Positions 8,864 through 16,882 of a stretch of 64,000 bases of DNA are shown piece after piece. The stretch covers positions 1 to 64,000 of the forward strand of contig JBBRBN010000004.1 of the NCBI GenBank assembly GCA_038205755.1, written 5' to 3'. Position 1 is the first letter of the stretch. Each line of letters opens with the position of its first letter. Origin of the DNA: JANNWF01 sp038205755 (lineage in GTDB: Bacteria > Pseudomonadota > Gammaproteobacteria > Xanthomonadales > Xanthomonadaceae). The translations under genes were made by a program, and so were the position numbers. The notes below the pieces were generated by a model. The model searched no databases. It was not told the origin of the DNA and worked only from the letters and a program-made list of their open reading frames with translations.

Positions 8864-9769
8864 ATGACAGCAATCCCACTGGTCCGTAAACCGGCCTTCG
8901 AGCGCCAGCGGCTGGCCAAGCGGCTGCGCCACCAGGTCGGCCAGACGATTGCCGACTTCGGCATGATCGAAGACGGCGACCGGGTGATGGTGTGTCTGTC
9001 CGGCGGCAAGGACAGCTACACCCTGCTCGACGTGCTGCTGCAGCTGCAGAAGAAGGCGCCGGTGCGATTCGAGCTGCACGCGGTCAACCTCGACCAGAAG
9101 CAGCCGGGGTTCCCCGAACAGGTGCTGCCCGGCTTCCTGCGCGAGCGCGGCGTGCCGTTCACCATCATCGAGCAGGACACCTACTCGGTGGTGACCCGGA
9201 TCATTCCCGAAGGCAAGACGATGTGCTCGCTGTGCTCGCGCATGCGGCGCGGCGCGCTGTACCGGTTCGCTGCCGAAAACGGATTTACCAAGATCGCGCT
9301 GGGTCATCATCGGGACGACCTGCTGGCGACGTTTTTCCTCAATCTGTTCTTCCATGGTCGGCTTGCCAGCATGCCGCCCAAGCTGCTCAGCGACGACGGT
9401 GCGCACGTGGTGATCCGGCCGCTGGCCCAGGTTGCCGAGGCCGACATCAGCGCCTACGCGCAGCTGCGCGAGTTTCCGATCATCCCCTGTACGCTGTGCG
9501 GATCGCAGGAGAACCTGCAGCGCAAGCAGGTGCGGCGCATGCTGGAGGGCTGGGAGCGCGAGCAGCCCGGCCGCATCGAGTCGATGGCGCGCGCGCTGGG
9601 CAACGTCCAGCCGCAGCATCTGGCCGACCCAGGACAGTTCGATTTTCTCGCGCTTGGTCGTCGCCGCGAGGGCGAGCTGCCCGCGGCGCAGGACTGGCTG
9701 TCCGGCGTTGCTTTCGCGTCGAACGGCGAACTTTCTGATGTATCCATTCCCACCAAGGTCCTTTCCTGA
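8864..9769 (+). CDS. ttcA: tRNA 2-thiocytidine biosynthesis protein TtcA
   Basis: The 301-residue protein is an ATP-dependent tRNA thiolase that makes 2-thiocytidine at position 32. It has the PP-loop SGGKDS (46-51), the two Cys-x2-Cys pairs Cys121/Cys124 and Cys209/Cys212 that hold the iron-sulfur cluster, and the GHHRDD motif near 147. Length matches the family (about 310). An in-frame ATG at 8807 would add 19 unrelated residues, so ATG 8864 is preferred. rdgC follows after only 3 nt, suggesting co-transcription. Confidence 0.95.
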   Translation: MTAIPLVRKPAFERQRLAKRLRHQVGQTIADFGMIEDGDRVMVCLSGGKDSYTLLDVLLQLQKKAPVRFELHAVNLDQKQPGFPEQVLPGFLRERGVPFTIIEQDTYSVVTRIIPEGKTMCSLCSRMRRGALYRFAAENGFTKIALGHHRDDLLATFFLNLFFHGRLASMPPKLLSDDGAHVVIRPLAQVAEADISAYAQLREFPIIPCTLCGSQENLQRKQVRRMLEGWEREQPGRIESMARALGNVQPQHLADPGQFDFLALGRRREGELPAAQDWLSGVAFASNGELSDVSIPTKVLS

Positions 9770-9772
9770 CGC

Positions 9773-10678
9773 ATGTTCTTTCGCAATCTGACGCTGTTCC
9801 GCTTTCCCTCGGCATTCGATTTCTCCACCCTGGACGCCGGCCTCGACAGCTGCCGACTCAAGCCGGTGGGGCCACTCGAGATGTCATCCCGCGGTTTTGT
9901 GTCTCCATTTGGCCGCGACGAGGAGGCGCTCAGCCACGCCGTCGGAGACGGGCTGTGGATCAGCCTTGGCGGCGAAGATAAGCTGCTGCCGGCGGCGGTG
10001 GTGAATGAGTTTGTGGCCCAGAAGGCGGCGGAGATTGAGGAGCGCGAAGGCCGCAAGCTGGGCGGCCGGGCGCGCAAACGGCTGAAGGACGATGTGCTGC
10101 ACGAGCTGCTGCCGCGCGCGTTTTCCCGGCCCTCGCGGGTCGGCGCGCACATCGACCGCGAGCATGCCTTTATCGCCATCGACAGCAGCAGCCGGACGTC
10201 GGCCGAGGGCGTGATCTCCGAGCTGCGGCGCGCGCTGGGCAGCTTTCCGGCGCTGCCGCTGAATGCCGAAGTGGCACCGCGCGCCATCCTCACCGGCTGG
10301 CTGGCGGGCGAGGCGCTGCCGGAGGGCTTGAGCCTTGGCGATGAATGCGAGCTCAGGGATCCGGCAGATCGCGGCGCGGTCGTGAAGTGCCAGCGCCAGG
10401 AGCTGACCGCGGCGGAAGTGGCTAAGCATCTGGAGGTCGGCAAGCTGTGCTCAAAGCTGGCGCTGACGCTGGACGACCACGTCAGCTTCGTCATTGGCGA
10501 GGATCTGGTGGTCCGCAAGCTGAAGTTCCTGGAGGGCGCCGTCGACAGCCTGGAAAGCACTGAGCGGGATTCGATGCGGGCAGAGCTGGATGCCCGCTAT
10601 GCCCTCATGGCCGCCGAGCTCAAGCGACTCTTCGCCGTTCTGGAGGTGAGTTTCAAACTGAGCCGCGCGGAGTCCTGA
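9773..10678 (+). CDS. rdgC: Recombination-associated protein RdgC
   Basis: The 301-residue protein matches RdgC (E. coli, about 303 residues) throughout, starting MFFRNLTLFRF and containing FVSPFGRDEEALSHAVGDG. RdgC forms a DNA-binding ring that modulates RecA-dependent recombination and replication-fork repair. It lies 3 nt after ttcA, without a clear ribosome-binding site of its own, which suggests translational coupling. A metallopeptidase gene follows 13 nt later on the same strand. Confidence 0.95.
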   Translation: MFFRNLTLFRFPSAFDFSTLDAGLDSCRLKPVGPLEMSSRGFVSPFGRDEEALSHAVGDGLWISLGGEDKLLPAAVVNEFVAQKAAEIEEREGRKLGGRARKRLKDDVLHELLPRAFSRPSRVGAHIDREHAFIAIDSSSRTSAEGVISELRRALGSFPALPLNAEVAPRAILTGWLAGEALPEGLSLGDECELRDPADRGAVVKCQRQELTAAEVAKHLEVGKLCSKLALTLDDHVSFVIGEDLVVRKLKFLEGAVDSLESTERDSMRAELDARYALMAAELKRLFAVLEVSFKLSRAES

Positions 10679-10691
10679 GCGATTGTCTGCA

Positions 10692-11471
10692 ATGTCCGGG
10701 ATAGCCATTCACCGCGAGCGCATTGCACTCACGCTGGCCGATGGCCGGCAGGTCGACATCGAGCGGGTCAGGGACCCGCGGGCGCGTCGGATCCGGCTGC
10801 TGGTGGGCGAGCGCGGCGTCCGACTGACGGTTCCACGCGGCGCGTCGGTCGGCGAGGCGCAGGCCTTTCTGGCCAAACATCGCGACTGGTTGGACGCCCA
10901 GCTGCAGCGCCGACAGGCCAGCGCGCCGCGGGTGCCTTTGCAGCGCGGTGGCACGGCGCAGGTTGTGCTGCGCGGCGCGACGCTGGCGTTGAGCTGGAAA
11001 ACCGGACGCTACGCCCACCTCGGCCTGCATCCCGATGAACTGGTCATCACGCTGCCGGACGCGGCGCCCGACCGGGTGGCGCAGCGACTGCTGCGGGAGT
11101 TCTATCTGAGTCAGGCGCGGACCGACCTCGCGCGCTGGCTGCCGGCCTATCTGCCCGGCTTGCCGCGCCCGCCGCGACTGCTGCGACTGCGCCCGCTGCG
11201 TTCCCTATGGGGCTCGCTCAGCGCCGATGACGGATTGTCGCTGGACCTCAGTCTGGTGCTCGGACCGCCGCCCGCGTTCGAGTACGTGCTGGTGCACGAA
11301 CTTTGTCACCTGCTGCAGCGCAATCACAGCCCGGCGTTCTGGCGCGAGGTCACGCTGCGCTCTCCCGCCTGGCGCGAGCAACGTGCGTACCTGCGCGGTG
11401 CCGGGATGGCGCTGAAGGGCAGTCTGGCCGACCTGATAAGCGAGAGTTCCGCCAGCGCTGACGGCGTCTGA
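10692..11471 (+). CDS. YgjP/SprT-like M48-type zinc metallopeptidase
   Basis: A 259-residue protein of the YgjP (DUF45) family. The zinc site HELCH, with the third ligand in RNHSPAFW, lies near residues 200-215. An N-terminal beta-rich half has the typical RRIRLLVGERGVRLTVP segment. The ATG at 10692 is preferred; a TTG three codons upstream (10683) is also in frame. The gene is close behind rdgC and convergent with the alpha/beta hydrolase. The substrate is unknown. Confidence 0.85.
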   Translation: MSGIAIHRERIALTLADGRQVDIERVRDPRARRIRLLVGERGVRLTVPRGASVGEAQAFLAKHRDWLDAQLQRRQASAPRVPLQRGGTAQVVLRGATLALSWKTGRYAHLGLHPDELVITLPDAAPDRVAQRLLREFYLSQARTDLARWLPAYLPGLPRPPRLLRLRPLRSLWGSLSADDGLSLDLSLVLGPPPAFEYVLVHELCHLLQRNHSPAFWREVTLRSPAWREQRAYLRGAGMALKGSLADLISESSASADGV

Positions 11472-11495
11472 GCGGCGCGCGCCAGTGGCCGCAGC

Positions 11496-12338
11496 TCAGC
11501 CTAGAAAATCGCTGATCTCGGCCGCGACCGGCGCCGGCGTATCCATGTGCAGATGGTGGTTGCCGGGCAGAATCCTGACCGTCCCGTCGCGCAGCGCTGC
11601 AAGCCGACGCCCGCGCGTTTCCGGATCGAAATACGGCGGATGGTCGGCCGCCGCGATCAGCAGCGTCGGCGCCTGCACGGCGGCGATCCACTCGCGCACC
11701 TGCTCTTCGCCGAGGCGGGCTGGCGTGGAAAGCCGCAGGCGCGGGTCACTGCTCCACTGTAGGCCGCCATCGACGCTCATCAGGCTGCGCTGCACCAGCA
11801 AGCTGGCGCTTTCCGGCGCCATCTTGGTTGCCTGCAGTCGGGCGGCGACTGCCGCCTCAACGCTTGGAATAACGCGCTTGCGCTTGACTACCAGCTGGCG
11901 ACGGTCGGCGATGCCGTTACGCAGTGACTCGGCTGCCTTGCCGGGTGCGATGGCCAGCGGTCCGAGCGCTTCAATCAGCAGCAGCCGATCAATCCGCTGC
12001 GGCATCGCCGCGGCAAGCGTGGTGGCCGTCGCGCCGCCCAGCGAATGGCCAAGCACACAGCAGCGATCCCAGCCCAGCGCATCCATCGCATCCAGGGCAT
12101 CACCCAGATAGTCGATGAAGTGATACCAGACGCCTTCCGGCAGGTGACCGGAACGACCGTGACCGGGGAGATCGATGGCAACCAGGTCGCAATCAGGCAG
12201 GTGCGCGGCCAGCGGTGCGAAGCTCATCGCGTTGTCCAGCCAGCCGTGCAGGGCCAGCACCCGATGGCGGGCGCCGGCGTTCCAGCGCAATGCGGCCAGC
12301 GGGTTGACGCGACCGCAGAGTCCCAGCTCCGTCGTCAT
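11496..12338 (-). CDS. Alpha/beta hydrolase
   Basis: The 280-residue protein has a single alpha/beta-hydrolase fold: HGWLDN near residue 31 (oxyanion hole), DLPGHGRS, the nucleophile elbow GHSLGG near residue 115, and a C-terminal GNHHLHMD that supplies the catalytic His. It resembles MEST/SERHL-like hydrolases. Its start overlaps the hemH stop by 3-4 nt (ATGA), so it is translated from the hemH transcript. The substrate is unknown. Confidence 0.85.
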   Translation of the reverse strand: MTTELGLCGRVNPLAALRWNAGARHRVLALHGWLDNAMSFAPLAAHLPDCDLVAIDLPGHGRSGHLPEGVWYHFIDYLGDALDAMDALGWDRCCVLGHSLGGATATTLAAAMPQRIDRLLLIEALGPLAIAPGKAAESLRNGIADRRQLVVKRKRVIPSVEAAVAARLQATKMAPESASLLVQRSLMSVDGGLQWSSDPRLRLSTPARLGEEQVREWIAAVQAPTLLIAAADHPPYFDPETRGRRLAALRDGTVRILPGNHHLHMDTPAPVAAEISDFLG

Positions 12339-13450
12339 TCGCTGCGCAACGGGCCACGGTAGGCGCGAAACGCCGCTGCCGAAGCGGCATTCTCGGCGGC
12401 GGCAGCGGCACGCACCGGCGCATCGCCAAACTCCGGCCAGCCGCTGGCGTGGCGCCTGACCAGGGTCGCCAGCGCGTCAATATGGGCCGCAGAATCGTTC
12501 AAGGCCGGAATGTAGCGCAGGGTCTCGCCGCCGGACTCGATGAACAGCTCGGCGTTCTGCATGGCGATTTCCTCGAGCGTTTCGAGGCAGTCGGCAGCAA
12601 AGCCCGGGCAGACCACATCCAGCTCGCGCACGCCCTGCTTGGGCAGCGCCTTGATGGTTTCGTCGGTGTAGGGGCGCAGCCACTCCTCGCGTCCAACCCG
12701 CGACTGGAAGCTCAGCAGCCATTCGTCCGGCGTCAGGTCAAGAGCCGCGGCGATGCGCCGCGCCGATGCCTGGCATTGACAGAAGTACGGGTCTCCCGCC
12801 AGCAGGTAGCGCTTGGGAATGCCGTGAAAGGAAAACAGCAGCTGCTGGGCCCGACCGTGGGTCGCCCAGTGCGCGCGCACCGACTCCGCCATCGCCTGGA
12901 CCCAGGCCGGCTCGCCGAAATAGTCGGTGATCAGGCGCAGCTCGGGCTGCCAGCGCCAACGCTGCACGGCGGCGTAGACCGCGTCAAACACCGAGGCGGT
13001 GGTGGTGGCGGAATACTGTGGATACAGCGGCAGCACCAGAAGGCGGCGCAATCCTTCGGCATGCCAGCGATCCAGTACGTCGGCCACCGACGGCGCTCCG
13101 TAGCGCATCGCCATGCGGACGTCGGCGTCGATGCCGGCGGCGCGCAGGTTTGCTGCCAGACCGGCCGTGATGCTTTCGCTGTTGACCCGCAGCGGTGATC
13201 CGGCGTCGGTCCAGACCTTTCGGTACGCCCGCGCCGAGCGCGGCGCGCGGAACGGCAGGATGACCCCGTAGAGGAGCGGCAGCCACAGCGCGCGCGGCAG
13301 CTCAATTACCCGACGATCGGCGAGGAACTCTGCAAGATACCGCCGCAATGACGCTGCATTCGGGGCCTGCGGTGTGCCCAGATTGACTACCAGAACGCCG
13401 CAGCGTGGCGTGCCTGCGTGGGGATACTGTGGAAGACCGAGATAGCGCAT
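12335..13450 (-). CDS. hemH: Ferrochelatase HemH
   Basis: The 371-residue protein inserts ferrous iron into protoporphyrin IX, the last step of protoheme synthesis. It begins with GVLVVNLGTPQAP and contains the catalytic-His segment FSFHGIPKRY and the CPGFAADCLETLEEI signature. I chose ATG 13450 because ferrochelatase homology begins shortly after it; a longer frame to 13522 is not family-like. It is divergent from the secreted protein at 13614 and leads into the hydrolase gene. The heme product feeds the oxidase and heme A genes elsewhere in the window. Confidence 0.95.
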   Translation of the reverse strand: MRYLGLPQYPHAGTPRCGVLVVNLGTPQAPNAASLRRYLAEFLADRRVIELPRALWLPLLYGVILPFRAPRSARAYRKVWTDAGSPLRVNSESITAGLAANLRAAGIDADVRMAMRYGAPSVADVLDRWHAEGLRRLLVLPLYPQYSATTTASVFDAVYAAVQRWRWQPELRLITDYFGEPAWVQAMAESVRAHWATHGRAQQLLFSFHGIPKRYLLAGDPYFCQCQASARRIAAALDLTPDEWLLSFQSRVGREEWLRPYTDETIKALPKQGVRELDVVCPGFAADCLETLEEIAMQNAELFIESGGETLRYIPALNDSAAHIDALATLVRRHASGWPEFGDAPVRAAAAAENAASAAAFRAYRGPLRSE

Positions 13451-13613
13451 GCGATGGGGGGCGAAGTGTCCGAAACGAAAAAGCGACCCGGGCGCCGCAG
13501 GCATTTGCCTGAGCAGCGCCAAGACTATGATTGGACAGGGAACCGGTGATATCCTGCGGCGGCGCCCAGCAAGGCGCAGTGACGATTCATATTATTACTC
13601 GAAGGACGACACG

Positions 13614-14522
13614 ATGCGTCCCCGCCCTGCACAGTGGTTCGCCGCTGCTTTGGTCCTGTTTTCCAGCGCCGCGCTGGCGGAGCCGTTTGGCTTTGCGTCC
13701 GGCTTTCGCGATCTCTATCGGGTTGACCTGGCCACTGGCCAGGCGACCTTGCTTGGGCCGATCGGCTTCAGCGATGTCGAAGGCTTCGCGTTGGCACCCA
13801 ATGGCGCCCTGTACGCCGCCGTCGACGGCACCATGCAGATCGGCGCGAACAGCTCGTCAACCACCGATTTTCTGATCCGGGTAAACACCAGCACCGGCGC
13901 GGGGAGCCTGGTGGCGCAGCTGCCGGGATTGCAGAGTCGCGGGCCTGGTGGCCAGCTCGACTACGGTCTGGCCTTCACCTGTGATGGCCGGCTGTGGCTG
14001 GCGGCTGAAACCACCGGTGAGCTGTGGGAAGTCAATACGGGCACGGCCGAACTGCGGCTGATCGGTAACACCGGCGCCAGCATCTCTGGTCTGGCTGCGC
14101 GCGGCGCAGAACTATACGGCGTCAGCGTCGAGCCCTCGCCGCGGCTCCATCGAATCGACACGACCACCGGCGCCGCCAGCGTGATTGGCCCGCTGAATGC
14201 CGGCGGGGCGGTGCTCAATGTCGGCCTCGATTTCGATGCAGCCGGCACGCTCTGGGCCACGCTTGATCCGTCAGAGGTTGCGCCGTCACGTGTGGCGCGG
14301 ATCAATCTGCAGACCGGCAACGCATCCGACGTCCGAAACCTCAATTCGGTGCCGGGTATTGGCATCAAGGCACTGGCATTAGCGCCTCCCGGCGGCTGCA
14401 GTCCCGCCGGCGTTCCCGCGATCGACCCGGTCATCGTGCCGGGCCCCGTGGCTCCGGTACTCGCGCTGCTGGTCGGCCTTGCCGGACTTCTCGGCGGCCT
14501 GCGCCTGCGCCGTCAAGGCTGA
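13614..14522 (+). CDS. Secreted beta-propeller-like protein with a C-terminal sorting-type anchor
   Basis: A 302-residue protein with a signal peptide (to about residue 22, ALAEPFGF), repeated beta motifs of the type LYRVDLATGQATLLGPIG (also LWEVNTGTAELRLIG, LHRIDTTTGAASVIG and VARINLQTGNAS), and a C-terminal VPGPVAPVLALLVGLAGLL followed by LRLRRQG. The tripartite C-terminus (Pro-rich motif, hydrophobic helix, Arg cluster) resembles PEP-CTERM/IPTL-CTERM signals cut by exosortase or archaeosortase-like enzymes. The start ATG 13614 has a GAAGGA box. No sortase gene is in the window. Function unknown. Confidence 0.75.
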   Translation: MRPRPAQWFAAALVLFSSAALAEPFGFASGFRDLYRVDLATGQATLLGPIGFSDVEGFALAPNGALYAAVDGTMQIGANSSSTTDFLIRVNTSTGAGSLVAQLPGLQSRGPGGQLDYGLAFTCDGRLWLAAETTGELWEVNTGTAELRLIGNTGASISGLAARGAELYGVSVEPSPRLHRIDTTTGAASVIGPLNAGGAVLNVGLDFDAAGTLWATLDPSEVAPSRVARINLQTGNASDVRNLNSVPGIGIKALALAPPGGCSPAGVPAIDPVIVPGPVAPVLALLVGLAGLLGGLRLRRQG

Positions 14523-14624
14523 TTCCGGCTGCGATTAGCCCGCATTCACCTGTTGTCTCCCACACTTGCGACGTGACGCACCGGACACGCTGGCGCGTCG
14601 GCGTCTGACTTTGGAGTCCTTTGC

Positions 14625-15299
14625 ATGCGTCCCTACCTGCTAGTGGCACTGTTGGTTCTTTCCGCGGCCGGAGCGGCCAACGCCGGAGAGCGCGAGGATC
14701 GTCGAGCGGCTGCCGCGGCGGTGGTGCTGGATGAAATCATGCAGGCGCCCGACCACGCCATTCCGTCGCGCATGCTGCAGGACGCGCAGGCCATCGCCGT
14801 CATTCCGAATGTGGTCAAGGCCGGTTTTGTACTTGGCGGGCGCGCCGGCAGGGGGCTGATCTCGGTACGCACGCCGGAAGGCGTCTGGAGCAACCCGAGC
14901 TTCGTCAAGTTGACTGGCGGCAGCATCGGCTTCCAGGCCGGCGTGCAGTCGACCGACGTGGTGCTGGTGTTCCGCACCCGCGGTGGGGTCGACTCGATCG
15001 TCAACGGCAAGTTCACCCTGGGCGCCGACGCGGCGGTTGCCGCTGGACCGGTTGGGCGCACGGCGCAAGCCTCGACCGATGGACAGCTGAGGGCCGAGAT
15101 CTACTCGTATTCGCGCGCCCGCGGGCTGTTTGCCGGCGTTGCGCTGGAGGGTGCAGTCATCGCCATCGACCACCGCGCCAACCAGGCCACCTATGGTCGC
15201 AACAGCACGCCGCGTGCGATCTTCGAAGGACGCACCAGCAGCCCGACCGCGCAGGTCGTTGACCTGCGTGATCGTCTTGAGGAATACACTTCGCGCTGA
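14625..15299 (+). CDS. YSC84/SYLF-domain lipid-binding secreted protein
   Basis: A 224-residue protein with an N-terminal signal peptide (cleavage near AANAGE, residue 21) and a SYLF/YSC84 domain covering the rest: AIAVIPNVVKAGFVLGGRAGRGLISVR, then a GVQSTDVVLVF segment and SYSRARGLFAGVALEGA. In eukaryotes this domain binds phosphoinositides; bacterial members are periplasmic or lipid-associated and poorly studied. Length is typical. It is monocistronic, followed by a repeat element. Confidence 0.85.
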   Translation: MRPYLLVALLVLSAAGAANAGEREDRRAAAAAVVLDEIMQAPDHAIPSRMLQDAQAIAVIPNVVKAGFVLGGRAGRGLISVRTPEGVWSNPSFVKLTGGSIGFQAGVQSTDVVLVFRTRGGVDSIVNGKFTLGADAAVAAGPVGRTAQASTDGQLRAEIYSYSRARGLFAGVALEGAVIAIDHRANQATYGRNSTPRAIFEGRTSSPTAQVVDLRDRLEEYTSR

Positions 15300-15311
15300 C
15301 AACAGCCTTAG

Positions 15312-15471
15312 CCCGCCTGTTTCATGAATCGCGCGCGCCCTCGCTTGTCTCTTGTCCGCACAGGAGATTTTCCTCAGTCGCTCGTATGGCCCGCTACGCC
15401 GCTCCTTCCGAAAATCTTCTGTGGGAACAACATCCTGCGCGATCATCGCGCGAATTCATGAAACATGCGGG
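15312..15471 (+). repeat. 160-bp inverted-repeat element, copy 1
   Basis: The element is bounded by imperfect terminal inverted repeats, CCCGCCTGTTTCATGAAT at the left and its complement at the right end (15454-15471). Inside are a 19-bp inverted repeat (GTCCGCACAGGAGATTTTC near 15354 and its complement near 15409-15427, with three mispairs, one of them a G-T wobble) and the palindrome GCGCGATCATCGCGC (15437-15451). A second copy in opposite orientation lies at 43594-43753; the two align without gaps with about 22 mismatches by my count. It sits between the YSC84 gene and tatA. Confidence 0.8.
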
Positions 15472-15531
15472 TTAGCTGGGGTTGTCGACCCTGCGTTATT
15501 CTTGTCGGCCAGCGATCACTCAGGAGCAGCT

Positions 15532-15759
15532 ATGGGAAGTTTCAGCATTTGGCATTGGGTCATCGTGCTGCTCGTGGTAGTGCTGTTGTTCGGCACCAAG
15601 AAGCTGCGCAACGTCGGCGGTGACCTGGGCTCGGCAATCAAGAGCTTCCGTCGCGGCATGGCCGACTCCGACCCGGACGAACCCGCCAGCAAGCTGGAGG
15701 CGGACGCCAAGGAAGCAGCCAGCAGCACCCCCGAAGGCGAACGCCAGCGCCGCAGCTGA
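15532..15759 (+). CDS. tatA: Sec-independent translocase subunit TatA
   Basis: A 75-residue protein with one N-terminal membrane helix (WHWVIVLLVVVLLFG), the FGTKKLRNVGGDLG hinge and amphipathic helix, and an acidic polar tail. TatA polymerises to form the conduit that exports folded twin-arginine proteins. ATG 15532 has a CAGGAG ribosome-binding site 5 nt upstream. It is the first gene of tatABC, and its 5' region is taken up by the 160-bp repeat, so its promoter must lie inside or just after that element. Confidence 0.95.
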   Translation: MGSFSIWHWVIVLLVVVLLFGTKKLRNVGGDLGSAIKSFRRGMADSDPDEPASKLEADAKEAASSTPEGERQRRS

Positions 15760-15779
15760 TTCATCAGAGGTAGCGCGCG

Positions 15780-16061
15780 ATGTTCGAGTTCGGCTTTGCC
15801 GAGATGCTGCTGACCGCGGTGATCGGTTTACTTGTACTCGGCCCCAAGCGCCTGCCGCGCGCGGCGCGCACCATCGGGCTGTGGGTAAGGCGTGCCCGCG
15901 CGAGCTGGTTCTCGCTGCGCGCCGAGCTTGAGCGCGAGCTGGCGGACGAAGACATGAAGGCCAGTCTGCGCAATGTGCGTGATGAGGTGCAGCTGCTCAA
16001 GCGCGATCTGCAGGCGCCGCTCGAACCGGTGCCTGGCGACAAGCCAGCCGCCCCGCCGTGA
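15780..16061 (+). CDS. tatB: Sec-independent translocase subunit TatB
   Basis: A 93-residue protein beginning MFEFGFAEMLLTAVIGLLVLG, with the GPKRLPRAARTIG hinge. It is distinguished from TatA by the conserved Glu8 and the longer charged helix (ELERELADEDM). TatB and TatC form the receptor for twin-arginine signal peptides. It is shorter than E. coli TatB (171 residues), as in many relatives. Its stop overlaps the tatC GTG start. Confidence 0.93.
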   Translation: MFEFGFAEMLLTAVIGLLVLGPKRLPRAARTIGLWVRRARASWFSLRAELERELADEDMKASLRNVRDEVQLLKRDLQAPLEPVPGDKPAAPP

Positions 16062-16807
16062 TTGACGAGCCGGGCCACCGCGAAGAAAGCTTCATGTCGC
16101 ACCTCATCGAGCTGCGTGCCCGCCTGCTGCGCGCGGTGCTCGCCGTGCTGGCCGGATTCGTGGCGCTCTTGCCGTTCTCCCAGCAGACCTACAGCCTCTT
16201 TGCCGAGCCACTGCTGAGCAAACTTCCGGCCGGCGGACAGATCATCGCGATCGACGTGGCCAGCCCGTTCTTTGCGCCCATCAAGCTGACCTTCGTGCTC
16301 GGACTGATCCTGGCGATGCCGGTCGTGCTCTACCAGCTGTGGGCGTTCGTGGCGCCGGGCCTTTATCGCAACGAGAAGCGCCTGGCGGTGCCGCTGCTGG
16401 TCTCGGCGGTTTTGCTTTTCTACATCGGCTGCGCATTCGCGTGGTTTCTGGTTCTGCCGACGGTGTTCGCTTTTCTGACCGCGATCACACCCGAAGGTGT
16501 GGCGATGATGACTGACATCAGCCGCTACCTGGATTTCGTGCTGGTCGTGTTTCTGGCCTTTGGCTTCTGTTTCGAGCTGCCCGTTGCGGTGGTCATACTT
16601 GCTTCCATGGGGTGGGTGAGCGTCGAGCAGCTTCGTGAATCGCGCGCCTACGTGATCGTTGGGGCGTTTGTGGTCGCCGCCATTATTACGCCGCCAGATG
16701 TGATCTCCCAGATCATGCTGGCAGTGCCGATGTGCCTGCTGTACGAGGTCGGGATCGTGGTTGCCCGCCTGCTGGAACGACGGGCCGCGGCCGAGCCGGC
16801 GCACTAG
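16058..16807 (+). CDS. tatC: Sec-independent translocase subunit TatC
   Basis: A 249-residue protein with six membrane helices and the conserved SHLIELRARLLRA start that binds twin-arginine signals, plus a FELPVAVVIL segment near the fifth helix. The GTG start at 16058 overlaps the tatB stop as GTGA. Export cargo for this system is not obvious nearby; the SoeA-like subunit has no Tat signal. Length is normal. Confidence 0.95.
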   Translation: MIDEPGHREESFMSHLIELRARLLRAVLAVLAGFVALLPFSQQTYSLFAEPLLSKLPAGGQIIAIDVASPFFAPIKLTFVLGLILAMPVVLYQLWAFVAPGLYRNEKRLAVPLLVSAVLLFYIGCAFAWFLVLPTVFAFLTAITPEGVAMMTDISRYLDFVLVVFLAFGFCFELPVAVVILASMGWVSVEQLRESRAYVIVGAFVVAAIITPPDVISQIMLAVPMCLLYEVGIVVARLLERRAAAEPAH

Positions 16808-16848
16808 TCCCGACGTGCCCAAGTAGCCGCCGCATGAGGCTGGACCGC

Positions 16849-16854
16849 TATACT
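16849..16854 (+). promoter_or_regulatory. Probable -10 box of glyQS
   Basis: TATACT (5 of 6) lies 28 nt upstream of the glyQ ATG. No good -35 hexamer is seen at the usual distance. Confidence 0.35.
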
Positions 16855-16882
16855 TCAACGCTGCCTTTTTGTGCCGATTGCC

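Noticed and set aside
15352..15531. In-frame extension of tatA into the 160-bp repeat, and a similar peptide from copy 2 (IFLSRS, RIHE-CG)
   Set aside because: The similar peptides come from the shared repeat DNA; TatA homology and the ribosome-binding site place the real start at 15532.
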